Shown here: positions 44,869 to 57,515 of the stretch, one piece after another
Numbering within the stretch: position 1 is the stretch's first letter
How the letters are laid out: the number at the start of each line of letters is the position of its first letter
Assembly: GCF_020283565.1 (NCBI RefSeq)
Contig: NC_060060.1
Span: 65,395,257-65,459,256, forward strand
DNA: 64,000 nt
Origin: Trifolium pratense
Taxonomy: Eukaryota > Streptophyta > Magnoliopsida > Fabales > Fabaceae
Reading direction: 5' to 3'
The notes under the pieces: generated by a model
The model's input: only the letters and a program-made list of their open reading frames with translations
The model's database searches: none
What the model was told of the DNA's origin: nothing
Made by a program: the position numbers and the translations under genes

Positions 44869-47800
44869 GCGTGTGGCATTTTGTGACTTGTTAGACAAAT
44901 TAGAGGTCACCATACTTTATTTATTTATTTTGTGAATATTTTTTTTTGTAATTAAACTAATAGTAGTAGTAGTAGTAGTAATAGTATATTAGTAGTAGAA
45001 TATAAAAAGATGATATTCGATTTTGGTAGAAAACAAAATTGTGGGGCAAAATGGATTGGTGTTTGGCTTTGGCAACGCATATTTTGTAGTTTTTTTTTTA
45101 TATGACTACATTCATACAATAAATTGATTATTATTTTAATTTATATAATTAATGGTTGAGTTGAATTTTTTAATTTGGTAAAAAATGTCAATTTTTTTAA
45201 TTGTATTTGTTTATCTTTGGGTGGAACTTATTAAAATCATTAAAAAAGGTAAATAATATGAGGTGAATTCATGAATTTTGTTGAATGAATCAAAGTTTTA
45301 GTGTAACTAGCGGTTGTGTGAGTTGGTATTCAATAAAAAAAAAATATGTGCAAACTTTGAAGATTTGTTGGGAAATTTGTTTGTATTGATTAGATTTTAT
45401 TACTGCTTTCTCTATTATTAGATCATGTTTATAATTTAGTGGACAAAGTTTTGTGGAATATATATGGAGGAAGAAAAGTTCAATTTAATTTGGGTGGTTT
45501 GTGTTTAAGCTATTTGGAGATTATGCAATGACATTAGATTTCATCAACAATAGTTGAATGTATTTTTGTCTCAAAAATAGTTCATTGTATTTATTACTAT
45601 TTATTTCCTTTTGGAAACGGAATTCCTCATTTTCTGCCATGAAAAGAGAATGGAATCAAAGCAATTTACATGGATGTATGAGTTTCAGTTTCTAACTTGT
45701 CAAACTTGTTGAACCATATATAATTGTACAGTACAATGTAATGTAACTCGTTTAGTTTTGCCTTACGTTAATTACCGAAGCAGTTTAGAGGGGTTATTAA
45801 GTTTAGTCCAATTTGGGGTTATTAAGTTTATTTCTAGAAGATCGATTTTGTGCAAATTCAGTCATGCAAAACATGGAGTTTGACTACCGACCAACAGAAA
45901 ATGGTGCCCAATTTATGCTAAGTGACAACTGCTGACACACTTGGCTTAAATGTATAATTTTTGTTTCACTATTTTATTTAGTTCTTTTACTTTTTTTTTT
46001 TTTTTTTACAAACATAAACTCTTACTATCATTTTTTTATATACTGTAATAAGTTTTCAATAGAAAGAGGTACGTAGTCCCTTCGTCCTAATTTGATTGAT
46101 ATAGTTGACTGTTTCACGCATGCCGAATACTTATCGAGACGAATCAAACAACATCTTATATGCTAATATATGTTCACTTTCCATTTAAATTTATTATAAT
46201 TTTACATTTATACAACTTCTTTCCATTTCAATTTTTCCTTTTTTTTTTTTTCTGACTGACTGATGTTCAATTTTTCCTTTTATGATTTTTTTTTGTTAAA
46301 TATGTTTTTGGTGGGATAACATCATATTTGAAATCATATTTGAAAGTGATTCACAAATTTTGGTTGATTTTTTTTTTCTTTTCTGTTTTTGGTACATGAA
46401 GAGGATCTTGGTTGATTTTATTCATGCTAATTAAGTAATAGTTTTATATCATCATTAATAGAATTACAAAGAAATCAAAAGGAGAACAAAAATTCCCATA
46501 ACACAAGCTACTAACAAATGACTAAACTGATGCAGACAAACCTCAAAAAACATGTTTTCATCTAAAGAAACTCCATAATTAGCCAATGGTGATATGGAAA
46601 TGTTACTATTTTTCAAGAGACATCCAATGATAAATGGAAAGATTACTATTTTTACCACCAATTCCAATCCAAAGTCAAGAGACATCTAATCTTTGCTATC
46701 AATGATCTTCCCATCAGACTCCGGTCTCTGCCGCTATTAAGCACCATTCACCACCTAAAGATAATCCACTCCAAACCCCCTTTTTTTTTTTTTGTTGTAT
46801 AAATTGGATTTTCTACGCGTGTAATTGTAAAAACTAATTTATTTAACATTATGATCCTCAAAAACACAATTAGATGATGTTAGCTTCTTTTAATTTATAA
46901 AAAAAAATCCTAAATATGATATCTGTCTTAGGCTTTGTTTCGTAAAAAAAAAAAAAAACTTATAAGCTCATATGACAAAAAAACACTGTTTATTAAACAT
47001 ATACAGAAAGAGTTTATAGCTTATTTTACTAATTTATAGCTTATTTTCAAACGCTGTTTCAAGTTGCTTCTGAGCTTATAGCTGATCATTTTTCATTTCA
47101 ATTTTACCTCTGACATCTTACTTGAAAAAAATTAAATATTAATTAAACATATTTGTTATGTCAATTCATACTAATAAAATAATTCAACCGTTAATTTTAC
47201 CAAACATTACAAATTTAATAAGTTAACTTATCCGCTATAAAATAAAAACTAACTTATAAACTATTCATTATAAATTCATGGTTTTTTCTAATCTACACTT
47301 TCATAAATTGAGGGTATATACTCATCAACCAATGAGAACAAGCTATATGTAAATCCACATGTGCAAATTCAAAAATTTGTTACAAGTTTATTGTAGGTAC
47401 CATATGTAAATCCACTCGTTTGGTTTGTTCTTATTGGTTTTTTCTCATGTAAATTCATTCGTTATAAACTAACTTATCAACTATCCGCTATTTTTTATGA
47501 AATGCTTAAACAAAACATTAGTGTTAATTTCATTTATACGATAGAGCTAGAAAGAATGAGTATATCTCATGTCCACAAGTCCAAGTTCAGCTGACAGAAA
47601 TGCCGAAATTATTAGTATCGAACATTGGGTTCGGTGTTCGAATTCCGGTCACTACATTTTTTTTTTTTGGTGAATCGATCACTACATTTTATATGTGTGA
47701 CTTTCAATGACTTTTTCATTTTGTTTATTAAAAAAAATATATATATATCTCACGGTTTTAAGTCCATAGACGCTGCAGATCTGGGGGCATGAACATTCCA

Positions 47801-48206
47801 GACACTTCAATATAGTCATATATGTAGGCTTATGTAATTTGCCGTTTTATGCTATTAACATGGATGCTGTGAGTTTGTTTGCAGATTCATCCTTTTTATT
47901 TTTAGCAAATTTGAATTTGTATTACATGTACTCTATCAGTTTGAATGAATGAATATCCTTTATTTTTAGTAAAAAAAAAAAAAAAAAGTCCATAGACGCG
48001 TCGAAAAATTATCCATCAATTTAATTTTGTTGGTCATAAGTACGACAACAACACAACTGATTTTATTAAAAAAACTAAAACCTAATTTAATCAAAATCCC
48101 TCAAACTTGGGAAACCCTTGTTCCTCATTGCTCATTCTTCTTCTTCAACCAAAAAAATCCACTCTTTCTCACTTCCAATTTCCCAAATCAAACCTAACTT
48201 TCTCAA
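44869..48206. other. Intergenic between the SMI1-like gene and NFS1
   Basis: Starts with the 3' flank, including a TAG/AGT trinucleotide repeat at about 44957-44997. A probable inverted-repeat element spans about 46930-47521 (ends GGCTTTGTTTCG and complement of AAACAAAACATTA). A tRNA-like motif with TGTTCGAATTCCGG lies near 47575-47660. No gene is supported; the 73-residue minus-strand frame at 46464-46685 has no domain. The last 80 bases are the presumed NFS1 leader. Confidence 0.45.
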
Positions 48207-49583
48207 ATGACTTCAAAGTTACTCACTTCAATCCTCCGTAACCACCTCACCAAAAAACCCAATCTCCTCCGCCGCCAACCGTTTTCCACAGCGGCGGCAG
48301 AAGCCTTATCAGACCCCCCTCAAAACCATGAAGAAACCACCTCCGGAATCACCATGAAAGGTGTCAAAATCGCCGGCAGACCACTTTACCTCGATGTTCA
48401 AGCAACATCACCTGTCGACCCACGTGTCCTCGACGCTATGCTCCCTTTCTATCTCTCACGGTACGGAAACCCTCACTCTCGTACCCATTTTTACGGTTGG
48501 GAATCCGATAACGCCGTCGAACACGCTCGTTCGCAGGTTGCTTCGTTGATCAATGCTTCCCCTAAAGAAATTGTTTTTACATCTGGTGCTACTGAATCGA
48601 ATAATATTTCAATTAAGGGTGTTATGCATTTTTATAAGGAGAAGAAAAAACATGTGATAACTTTGCAAACTGAGCATAAGTGTGTGCTTGATTCGTGTCG
48701 GCATCTTCAACAAGAGGGTTTTGATGTTACTTATCTTCCTGTTGAGAAGGATGGGTTGGTTGATTTGGAGAAGTTGAAATCGGCTATTAGGCCGGATACT
48801 GGACTTGTTTCTATTATGGCTGTGAATAATGAGATTGGTGTTGTTCAACCTATGGAAGAAATTGGGAAAATTTGTAAGGAGTTTAATGTTCCTTTTCATA
48901 CTGATGCAGCTCAGGCTTTAGGGAAGATTGTTATTGATGTTGATAAGTGGAATGTGAGTTTGATGTCATTGAGTGGTCATAAGATTTATGCGCCGAAAGG
49001 GATTGGAGCGTTGTATCTTAGACGGAGGCCTAGGATTCGTGTTGAGCCGCAGATGAATGGTGGTGGACAAGAGAGAGGGATTAGGAGTGGGACTTTGCCT
49101 ACTCCTTTGGTTGTTGGGATGGGTGCTGCTTGTGAGGTTGCTATGAAGGAGATGGAATATGATGAGAAGAGGATTTCGGCGTTGCAACAGAGGTTACTTA
49201 ATGGGATTAGAAGTAAGCTTGATGGGGTTGAGGTGAATGGGAGTATGGAAAGTCGATATGTTGGGAATCTTAATTTGTCGTTTGCTTATGTTGAAGGGGA
49301 GAGTTTGCTTATGGGATTGAAGGAGGTTGCTGTTTCTAGTGGTAGTGCTTGTACTAGTGCTAGTTTAGAGCCTTCTTATGTTTTGAGGGCGTTGGGAGTG
49401 GAAGAGGATATGGCTCATACTTCTATTAGGTTTGGTATTGGGAGGTTCACTACTGAGGAGGAAATTGACAGGGCGATTCATCTCACAGTTCATCAAGTCG
49501 AGAAGTTGAGGGAAATGAGTCCACTTTATGAAATGGTGAAGGAAGGTATCAACATCAAGGATATTCAATGGTCGCAGCACTGA
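48207..49583 (+). CDS. NFS1: Mitochondrial cysteine desulfurase
   Basis: 458 residues in one exon (Arabidopsis NFS1 is 453 and also intronless, as I recall). It is a PLP-dependent enzyme that removes sulfur from cysteine, leaving alanine and a persulfide used to build Fe-S clusters with ISD11, frataxin and the ISU scaffold in the mitochondrial matrix. The first 40 residues are rich in R, S, L and lack acids until E32, fitting a mitochondrial presequence. The class V aminotransferase fold follows: [21 protein letters not shown] (PLP phosphate binding), H157 and DAAQA, the PLP lysine K259 in [16 protein letters not shown], and catalytic C382 in SSGSACTS. The C-terminus (IKDIQWSQH) is the conserved eukaryotic ending. 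First ATG chosen. Regulation is not evident. Confidence 0.97.
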   Translation: MTSKLLTSILRNHLTKKPNLLRRQPFSTAAAEALSDPPQNHEETTSGITMKGVKIAGRPLYLDVQATSPVDPRVLDAMLPFYLSRYGNPHSRTHFYGWESDNAVEHARSQVASLINASPKEIVFTSGATESNNISIKGVMHFYKEKKKHVITLQTEHKCVLDSCRHLQQEGFDVTYLPVEKDGLVDLEKLKSAIRPDTGLVSIMAVNNEIGVVQPMEEIGKICKEFNVPFHTDAAQALGKIVIDVDKWNVSLMSLSGHKIYAPKGIGALYLRRRPRIRVEPQMNGGGQERGIRSGTLPTPLVVGMGAACEVAMKEMEYDEKRISALQQRLLNGIRSKLDGVEVNGSMESRYVGNLNLSFAYVEGESLLMGLKEVAVSSGSACTSASLEPSYVLRALGVEEDMAHTSIRFGIGRFTTEEEIDRAIHLTVHQVEKLREMSPLYEMVKEGINIKDIQWSQH

Positions 49584-50210
49584 TTATTGGTCAGTTTTTG
49601 GCTGCCTTTTTGAGTTGTTTTGAAATTACCTGTAGTAGTATTTTAGGATGAAGCATGCTCATATATGGTTATGTATAATAATAAGTTACCTAAATTAAGT
49701 TGTGATGACAGAACTGAATAAAAACTCATGTTAATAACCTATTGTCAAGTTTTCTTTTAGTTTGTTTGCTTTGTGCCTTGCTGAATTTGGAAGATGTATT
49801 CCCCATTACATATGGTGTATTCTTGTTTTCTCGTTAATTCAATTTTTCATTCTGTTCAATTGTTATCTACATATCAGATAAAATAAGTGAACAAATCAGT
49901 GAATTATAAATAAATACCCTGCTGTTCGGCTCATTTTAGTCAATATCTACGAAATGTTTTCTGTATTTTGAAACTCTTCAATGCACCGTGAATTGTTTTC
50001 TGTGTGTGAGAGAGTGCAGTTTCTAGAGTTTTTATTTTTCCTTTCTGTGAGGCATGTATAAAAAATGGTGGCATGTTGATAGTGTAAAAGCTTTTAGGTA
50101 ATATATTTGTTGTCTTTGGCATAGACCGTAGTTGGTGGACATTGACAGACAGAAGTTTGAGTGTGTGATGATATAGAATATAGGGGAACTAGAGCAGTAA
50201 GAGTGTAAGA
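49584..50210. other. NFS1 3' flank
   Basis: T-rich 3' untranslated and flanking sequence. Nothing else is recognised before the LTR-like repeat. Confidence 0.4.
49717..49722 (+). terminator. Candidate poly(A) signal for NFS1
   Basis: AATAAA about 135 bases downstream of the NFS1 stop codon. Plant poly(A) signals are loose, so this is suggestive only. Confidence 0.4.
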
Positions 50211-50385
50211 CTAGTTAGAGCAGTTAGTTAGTTAGTTAGAGGAGTATTTTGTATAAATAGGTGGATACAAAGATAGAGAGGAAGCATTTAGTATTGTAAA
50301 CATTTAGTAATAGAGAAGTGACTGTGTTGTAGAAGGCAAACCCTCGGAGGAGATTGTAAGGGCCCATGTACTTCCCTTGTTTCAT
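50211..50385 (+). repeat. LTR-like relic, plus orientation
   Basis: Contains GAGCAGTTAGTTAGTTAG, a TATA-box-like TATAAATAGGTGG, and AACATTTAGTAATAGAG...AACCCTCGGAGGAG. An inverted relative occupies 51455-51610 and a third fragment 50648-50710. Promoter and R-region layout suggests an LTR; the owning element is not identifiable here. Confidence 0.6.
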
Positions 50386-50647
50386 GTTTTTATTTTCACT
50401 TCAACTAATAATCGTAAGAAATACTTTCCTCACTATCTTCTTTTACAATTTTTGAAAACAGATAAAGCATTTATTTTGAAAATGCCAAAACATTGTTTTT
50501 CATTATTTTTGAAAATGCATTCTTCCTAGTTTGCTTTCTACCTTCTCTATATCTCATGTATTCACTACACGAGTCTTTTGACAATTTAAAATGAACATGC
50601 ATTTTATAAAATGAAAACTTTAGATGTGTTCATATTGTAAATGAGAC

Positions 50648-50710
50648 CTAAACATTTAGTAATAGAGCAGTGGCTATGTTGTAGAAAGGGGAAACCCTTG
50701 GAGGAGAGTA
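50648..50710 (+). repeat. Fragment of the same LTR-like repeat
   Basis: AACATTTAGTAATAGAGCAG ... AACCCTTGGAGGAGAG repeats the downstream half of the unit at 50211-50385. Confidence 0.6.
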
Positions 50711-51454
50711 TATCTCTCTTCGAAATAGGGATATGCAAAAAAACTGGTCCACAAGAACCATTTTACAAAACCCGGTGCACCTATTTAAAAAGCCCAAATT
50801 GTTTTTCATATAAACTGGCCCAGTCTCTTTCCATTTAAACCACAAATAACCAGTACGCAGATTAAAAACCAATACCCAAAAGACAAAACCTACTGTACTC
50901 TCCAAAAGGCACATAATATGCTCTCAGCCGCCATCATGTCACTCCCACCTGCGCCAGTGCTTCATCTAATTTGTTCCCTTTCGCGCAGTTTTGTTAAATA
51001 GTGGCACTATTGCACAGAGGAATTTGAACAAATCGTTGTTGTCACACGAGGCACTATTTAGTACAAAACATTGTGAAATAGCAGCTACAACGGTGCTATA
51101 GCACTGTTGCACAGTGGAATTTGAATAAACCGCTGTTTTCCGCCATCTGGAAATGACAGCATCCCTTTCTTGTCATTTCTCTTTTAGAAGAAATCTGCAG
51201 TTGCCGGGAAATTGGAAACAAAGGCAGTGTCATAGATACTTAGTTCCGAACCGTTGATGGAGTCTGAAAGTAACAGAGAAATCATTGGATTGGAAACCAT
51301 GTTTTAATCAAAAACTGGTTCTGAACTGGGTCCAAACCGGTTTGAAGCTGTTTCACACATCGAGTATGGTTTTCTATAATACCGATTCGGTTTATCAAAC
51401 CTGAACCAAAAAGTTGATTGATTTCTGTGGTTTGGTTAACCATGCACAGTCCTA

Positions 51455-51610
51455 CCTCCAAGGGTTTCCTCTTCACTGCTCTATTACTAGATGTTTACAA
51501 CACTAAACGTTTTCTCTCTATCTTTGTATCTTACTATTTATACAACATATTCCTCTAACTAACTAACTGCTCTAATTACTTTAATTACTCTTTATTCTAC
51601 ATCCTAACAG
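51455..51610 (-). repeat. LTR-like relic, minus orientation
   Basis: Read on the minus strand it begins TGTTAGGATGTAGAATAAAG and includes GAGCAGTTAGTTAGTTAGAG, TATAAATAGTAAG and AACATCTAGTAATAGAGCAG...GGAAACCCTTGGAGG. It is the inverted counterpart of 50211-50385. Confidence 0.65.
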
Positions 51611-51738
51611 AGTGCAGCAAGCGCGGAAGCTAACTGGGAATGCTTTGGTGTTATGGGACAGTATGGTATTTTGGAGAATGTTATTCCTTCATCTATGAAG
51701 TCTCCAATCAATGATGTTTATGAAGTACAAGAATAGCA
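51609..51738 (+). pseudogene. Possible 3'-exon relic of an unidentified gene
   Basis: After CCTAACAG (acceptor-like), an open frame of about 42 codons (SAASAEANWECFGVMGQYGI...) ends in TAG. Its residue mix looks protein-like, but I do not recognise a family, and it starts exactly at the edge of the LTR-like repeat. It may be a captured or truncated gene end, or chance. Confidence 0.25.
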
Positions 51739-52339
51739 TTGGGCTTTTGTTTGTTGAGGAGGATTAAAAAAATGGTGCAAGTGGGAGCTTGAGTGATTTG
51801 GTGAAAATAGTGCAAGTGAATCTGAGGCCAAAATTTTCTGTTCTCTGTTACTCTCTACTGTATTTTAAATTAATGAAACAACTTAAAGCAGCTTGTGAAC
51901 ACATGTCGCCATTTTCTAGTAGGAATGAAATCAAATAAAAACAGAATTTGTATTAACAAAGTGAATGTGAAAGATAAATCAAAGCAGTCTGACATTACCA
52001 TTCATTTCTTGTTCTTGCTTCTTTACATTGTCAATCTGGTTATGATTATTCTGTGTTTTGTATATTATAAAGATGAATGGCCAAATGGATTGTTAGTGGT
52101 TTATAGGTAAAACTACTTAGAATTCTCTCCTTTTGGAATTCCTTGACTACTTAGGAAAAAACAATTTAAATCCAGGAAGCTTGTTTAAGTGTAGTCCCCT
52201 TTCCACATGGAAACGCCAATGCACGATCAATAATTCCAAAGTAATCATGCTTCTTTTGTATTGGCATGCATTGCCTATGCTTATGTGTCTTATTGCATGC
52301 AAACCCTTGTAGAGTCTCTTAGTAAATGCATCATTCTCC

Positions 52340-52790
52340 CGTAATAAATTGCAGGAAGTTAAGCCGGGTAGACCTTACAAGAAGGTTTTAGGTGTTATAT
52401 GTGATACGAAAGTACCGCTCAAGTTAACGAGAAAATTTTATTGGACAACTTTAAGACTGGTGTTGTATAGTATGGGATAGTGTTGGGATGTAAAAAATCA
52501 ACGCGAAAATAAATTAAGCGTAGCAAAGATGAAGATGTTGTGTTGGTCTGTTGTAAAACTAGACGAGATTGGATTAGAAATGACAATATTAGAGTTGGCG
52601 TAGCACTTATAGTAGAAAAGATGTGTGGTAATGAGAGTAGAATGGATGGAGGATAGTCAAATCGCTAGTGGTAGAGGAAGATCCAGAAAAAACTATACGA
52701 GAAACTATTAAGAAATATCTAGAAATTAATGTGGTATACGATTGAACATTATGACGTTTGATCCATGTAGATGTCTCCACTCAGTGCGAT
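52340..52790 (+). pseudogene. LINE reverse-transcriptase relic (C-terminal part)
   Basis: In broken frames it reads GVICDTKVPLKLTRKFYWTT, then LVLYSMG, then NKLSVAKMKMLCW, and further on EDSQIASGRGRSRKNYTRN. This order (VPLKLKGKFYRT, YG.ECW, RMLRW, GRGRPRKT) is the usual end of plant LINE RT proteins. Several stops and frameshifts show it is inactive. Confidence 0.75.
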
Positions 52791-53029
52791 AAAGTTTGGT
52801 TGTTGTTTGAGTCCAATTTCACAATTAGCTATGAGGATAAGGTTTCAAAAGTGCTTTAGAATCAATGTGTCTGATGGATATTGAAGTTAGATCTTCCTGT
52901 ACTAATTTTTACCGGTGCTATACCTCCTAGTCTTATTGAGTTGTGCTGCCCTTATTAAGTTATTATAGTTTAGTGCTTCAAACTCTGAGCTCAAACCATA
53001 TAAAATCAAAATAAAATGTGAACGAGGCT

Positions 53030-53220
53030 ACATTAGAGCGTTTAGATGAGATAACACGAGTCTTTTCTAACTTAACTAAGGTTTTGGGTTCGATCCCTAG
53101 CTTGGGCATGCGGCAACGTTAAAACTCTTAGGGAGAGTTTGCCGCCCATTTTGGGTCCCACTAGGCTCGAGAGATTAGTCTCTGCAGTTGCACGCATATG
53201 ATACTTGATTTACGTCCAAA
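53030..53220 (+). mobile_element. SINE (second family) with target duplication
   Basis: Flanked by AAATGTGAACGAGGCT (ending 53029) and AAATGTGAACAAGGCT (53221-53236), one mismatch. It carries a B box GGGTTCGATCCC and the tail GATTAGTCTCTGCAGTTGC ... GATACTTGATTTACG, ending in A-rich sequence. It is related to the copies at 60507-60648 and 18225-18295. Confidence 0.75.
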
Positions 53221-53236
53221 AAATGTGAACAAGGCT

Positions 53237-55099
53237 GGATAATGGATATCTAGGGCAAACTTAGGCACATTAAAAAATGTACAAAGAAATATCAGAGTTG
53301 GCCAACATGGTTCTGTTAAGATTTATAGAAGACTTTGAAGATTGTAAATAAAATAAATAATGGAATAACTTGGGATAGTAAATGATATCTGTCTACAAGA
53401 GTTTCAGTGTGATTGGAGATCACAGCCCTGATTCATTGAGTTAGTCTTTTGTAAATGTCTACAATAAATTCATAATGGATTCAGGCCTTTTCTGAGATTC
53501 CCTATGGTGGATGAAGTTACATCATACCCCTGCTGTAGTTTCTTTAAGTAAATGAAATAGGCCACTTTTCATCCCTTTATACTTCTAAAAAATAACACAT
53601 TTTTGGAAGTACACTTTCGAACGGCACAAAGTATGTGTTCTATGGATATTATATCCGAAATCAGGATTGAGATCTCCTGTCATAGATTATCACGTAGTTT
53701 AACGAAGTACTTAGTCTCACTTGTTGATTTGGGATCGGACGGTCTTAATTGAACATCATTTTCAACACATTAACACAATCTCTACCATTTGATTGGGATT
53801 GGACCACAGAGAATAGTAACTGCGCTAACGCAGTTATTGCACCAAATCCGATTCCTCGAAATCATATTGAGGGTGAGAAAAGTGTCTCCTTTGAATTATA
53901 AAGCCCAAGTTGTATTTGGTAAAGGGTTTATTTGGATGATCATAGGCTAAGTGTGTTATAGTAAATCTGCAGAGTGAGAATAATGCCTGAAGATATAGTG
54001 TCTCGATGCTATTAGCATAATCACAATGCGCGATTTTGACAAAAGTTACATTTTGAACCTTCAACAAAATCACGGTGTTACTCTGATTTAGCCAAACTTA
54101 CCGTCTATCTAAATGTACATACAGTATTGCTATTTGGTGGTGAAAACGTGCACAAACAAATATGTTATAAAACCATTTGCTTTATAACTTAGTGGAGGTT
54201 CAGTAGTGCCATCAGCATCTGATAGGAACTTGAGTATGAGTGCTGTGTAGTTCAGACAGAGCCCACCACAGAGGGATGGGGCAATTTCAAAACCATGTTA
54301 CTGATATATACAGCACACAAAAAGTTTATGGGAATTGGAATCACAGTTCCCTTTCTTCCACAGTTCCTTTTCTTCATTTGGTCCCTAATAAAGCTTTTCA
54401 GTTCTGTTCTGTGTCTATCTTGACCTTTGCACCAAAACATTCTCTTTTATCAAATGATTCAAATCTAGTTTATCTCTTAAGATAGATATGGTGTTCGTGT
54501 GGTTCATTGTTTCATACCTCACGTGACTGCTAGTGCTAGCTACAATGTACATTCTTCTTCCCCTTGATATTAACTTCTCTAAGATTGTTTAGATCAATGC
54601 ATATTCACTTTTAATCTTAAGGTTCTGTTGTTTCTGTTATCTTTTTGAGTTAATTATTTGTTCTTTCTGCATTCACTTTAATAATGATTTTGTCATCATA
54701 AAACTGTTCAAATACCATACAATAGGTGTCATAGAATTAGCTTTATTTTAACCTTATGTTGTGTCTTAAACAAGATCAATTTATGGTGATACTTTGATGA
54801 TCTATGTACATTTGTTTCTAGTTTGCTTCACGACAAATGGATTTTTGAAAAGGCAATACTGTTGCAACTTACATTTATATAAAATAAAAAGATGCCTGTG
54901 TGCAAATCAATCAGTCCTGAAATCAATTGACATTACTAAACCATTATTGTACTGATGATGGATATTCAATAAAGAACATGTAGGAGTATAGTATGGTCCC
55001 AAAAAAACATTGATCTATAATGGACCAACCTTCATTGATATATTCAAAATGATATCCATTTAATTTTCTAATATACTCCACACGAGCGCGCGCACACAC
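53237..55099. other. Intergenic, nothing firmly recognised
   Basis: No gene supported. Around 54240-54480 a less AT-rich stretch has short open frames on both strands, but neither shows a domain, splice context or start-site support. Confidence 0.4.
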
Positions 55100-55238
55100 G
55101 GGGATTTGTTAGAATACATTCGTTGGTATTTATGAAGGTGTGTTTTAACTAGCAACATACTCTTAAGGTGTATTTAACCATATTTTAGTTGTAATTTGCT
55201 AAAACACACCTTCGGCGGGTGTATACTAGCAAATCTCA
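55100..55238. mobile_element. Small inverted-repeat MITE
   Basis: Left arm GGGGATTTGTTAGAATACAT ... AAGGTGTGTTTTAACTAGCA. The right end is its imperfect complement (TGTATACTAGCAAATCTCA). About 140 bp, non-coding. Confidence 0.6.
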
Positions 55239-57095
55239 GACACACACGATGACCAATTCTATAGGATATATGTTGACATGTCTAAATGTCTTGCATTATG
55301 CTATCAATAAATTTCATCACTCAAATCAAATATGATGAGATTTATTGATTCAATGGTGAAAAACAAACTCATACATGGTGCAAGTCTATTTCATTTATGT
55401 GTCTTAGATAACTTATCAGTGAGTGAACCTAGTTATCCCGATCGACAATTTCTTGATATATCAAGTGTGATAAAGTTTAAGTGATTAATGAGCTTTGGGA
55501 ATGACCAATCAATTGGAAGTACTCGAGTTTGAATCCATGTTGACACAATTCATTTTTCAGGTTTTATTTATCTTTTAGTCGAACTCTAAAAATTAGGATT
55601 CATTTCCCCTTTAAATTGAAGGATTAACACAAAATGTTTCTAATTTCTCTAGATACTAAAATTAAACTTCTAATCACATACTTTAAAGGTCCTACCATTG
55701 ACCAATTTATTTGTCAATAACTGAGATTCATTTAAGGGATTGACCTCTTTTCCCGCACTTTAAATCATACTATACTTACACCTCATAATAAATTATTGAT
55801 CATCTACCAACTTTGTCACAAGTTTTCTTTCTTTTTTTTTTTTTTAATTTGAGAAAAGAATTCAAGGAATATATGATGAGTATAGAAGTCTATGACTATA
55901 TATGTTCTCTTCCATCGTTTCAAACTCCTAAAATGAAGAAGGTAAATCCTGTAAAACTCCCCCGCAGATTTTGCTATACTCAAAACAGCTCCTGCCTTCT
56001 TAACTATTGAATGGAAAGTGTGTTGCATCAATGTGACTCCTATGGTCTTGTCATGTTGAATACAAATCACAAAACTTCAGTTTTCTTCATTTAAACAGTA
56101 GTAGTTCACTTCAAATTCAATAGCATGATTTTGGCAAAAAATGTGAAGGCAATTTTCTAGTGGCAATGAAATAAGTTTAGCCATGCGCATGCCATTGATA
56201 TCAATTATCATATCATCCACCAGTTCCCTTCAGTGACTAGTTATCAGTGCCAATTTCCATTTGACTACACAATGTATATAGTGTGATATTCTGGCGTGTA
56301 GCTCACAGTATAGAGAGTCAAACAGTCATTGCCATTCATAACTAATCTTTTTTTTTTCAACCCTCAAAAGTTGTAACTCAAATGTGACCTTCAACATTGT
56401 GTTAGTATTTTATTTGGTCTACAATACCAAGAGTATCACAACATGTGTAAATCCAAACACATAGCAACTTTTCTACGGACACAATTTCAAATTAATTATA
56501 TTTAAGGGCGCACACATAAATAAATAAAAATTAAATCATAAGTTCAGTCAGAACATTTGATATCAATAATCCTTTTATATTTTTTAGATTCGGTATGCGT
56601 GGCCAAATATTTAGTTTGTGCTTTGTCTATCTAAGTACCGGTGCGCTCCCAAACACATTATAAAACTTTTGAAGTTGTTATTTATGGAAATGGATTAGGA
56701 GCAGTCATGTTTCTTGTAGTCAAGGTGCAGTCACTGAATCATAGCCGTTTGATTAAAATTTGACCGCTCAAATTTAAATGCAACTTTAATTTTTTAAAAC
56801 ATAAAATTCTGACCTTAGATCTAAACTATCCGATCTTGATTAAATAGCAATGATTATACTTAATGCATATAGTTATGGGTGCTGACTGCACCTAATCCAG
56901 GTCCGTTATTTATCGCTATTCATGTAAAAAGTAGTTATTCCTTAAAAAAATAATGTCAAAAGTAGTTATAGATATTCACAAAAGATACTATTTTTTCTTA
57001 TCTTATTAGTACTTGCTAAATTTAGTCTAATATATGAAGCCAAATCGGATATGATTGATAGACTAACGGGAGTGGCGATAGGTCTAAATTTTCTT
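55239..57095. other. Intergenic with one weak MITE
   Basis: A weak inverted-repeat element may lie at about 56723-56893 (AGGTGCAGTCAC ... GACTGCACCT ends). The short open frames at 55813-56070 occur on both strands over the same DNA and show no domain. Confidence 0.4.
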
Positions 57096-57515
57096 GGCTT
57101 AAATGCAATTTTATCGTTCTTATTTTGAATAAATCAGAATTTTACCTCCTTATTTCACTAAAACGGTAATTAATCTCTCTCTGTAACTATAAATTTAGTG
57201 GAGTTTGATTATGTGGAAATTTAACTCAATTACGGTCATTTTGGTATCAGTTTGGTGGATTATTGATCAAAATTGAGTTACCAAAATTGAGATACCAGTT
57301 TGCTTCTGAGCCTCAACTTCAAAGCTTTGCACAGAACTAAATTTTGATCAACAATTCACCAAACTGATACCAAAATGATCGTAATCGAGTTAGCTTTCCA
57401 CAAAATCAAACTCCATTAAATTTGGAGTTACAGAGAGAAATTAATTACTGTTTTAGTGAAATAGGGGGTAGAATTTTGATTTATTCAAAATAGGGGATAA
57501 AACTGCATTTAAGCC
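57096..57515. mobile_element. Foldback element with GGCTTAAATGCA ends
   Basis: A 420-bp hairpin. The left arm (GGCTTAAATGCAATTTTATC ... ATTAATCTCTCTCTGTAACT ... GGTATCAGTTTGGTGG) and the complement of the right arm match over more than 170 bp around a loop near 57290-57340. Its ends resemble those at 42533-43380. Non-coding. Confidence 0.8.

Noticed and set aside
44290..44879. Three overlapping minus-strand frames of 130-165 residues
   Set aside because: They are antisense shadows of the SMI1-like gene, open because that exon is G-rich on the sense strand; their translations are low-complexity H/P/S/T.
54240..54485. Opposed open frames of 62-81 residues
   Set aside because: Both strands are open over the same DNA, no domain, and no splice or promoter support.
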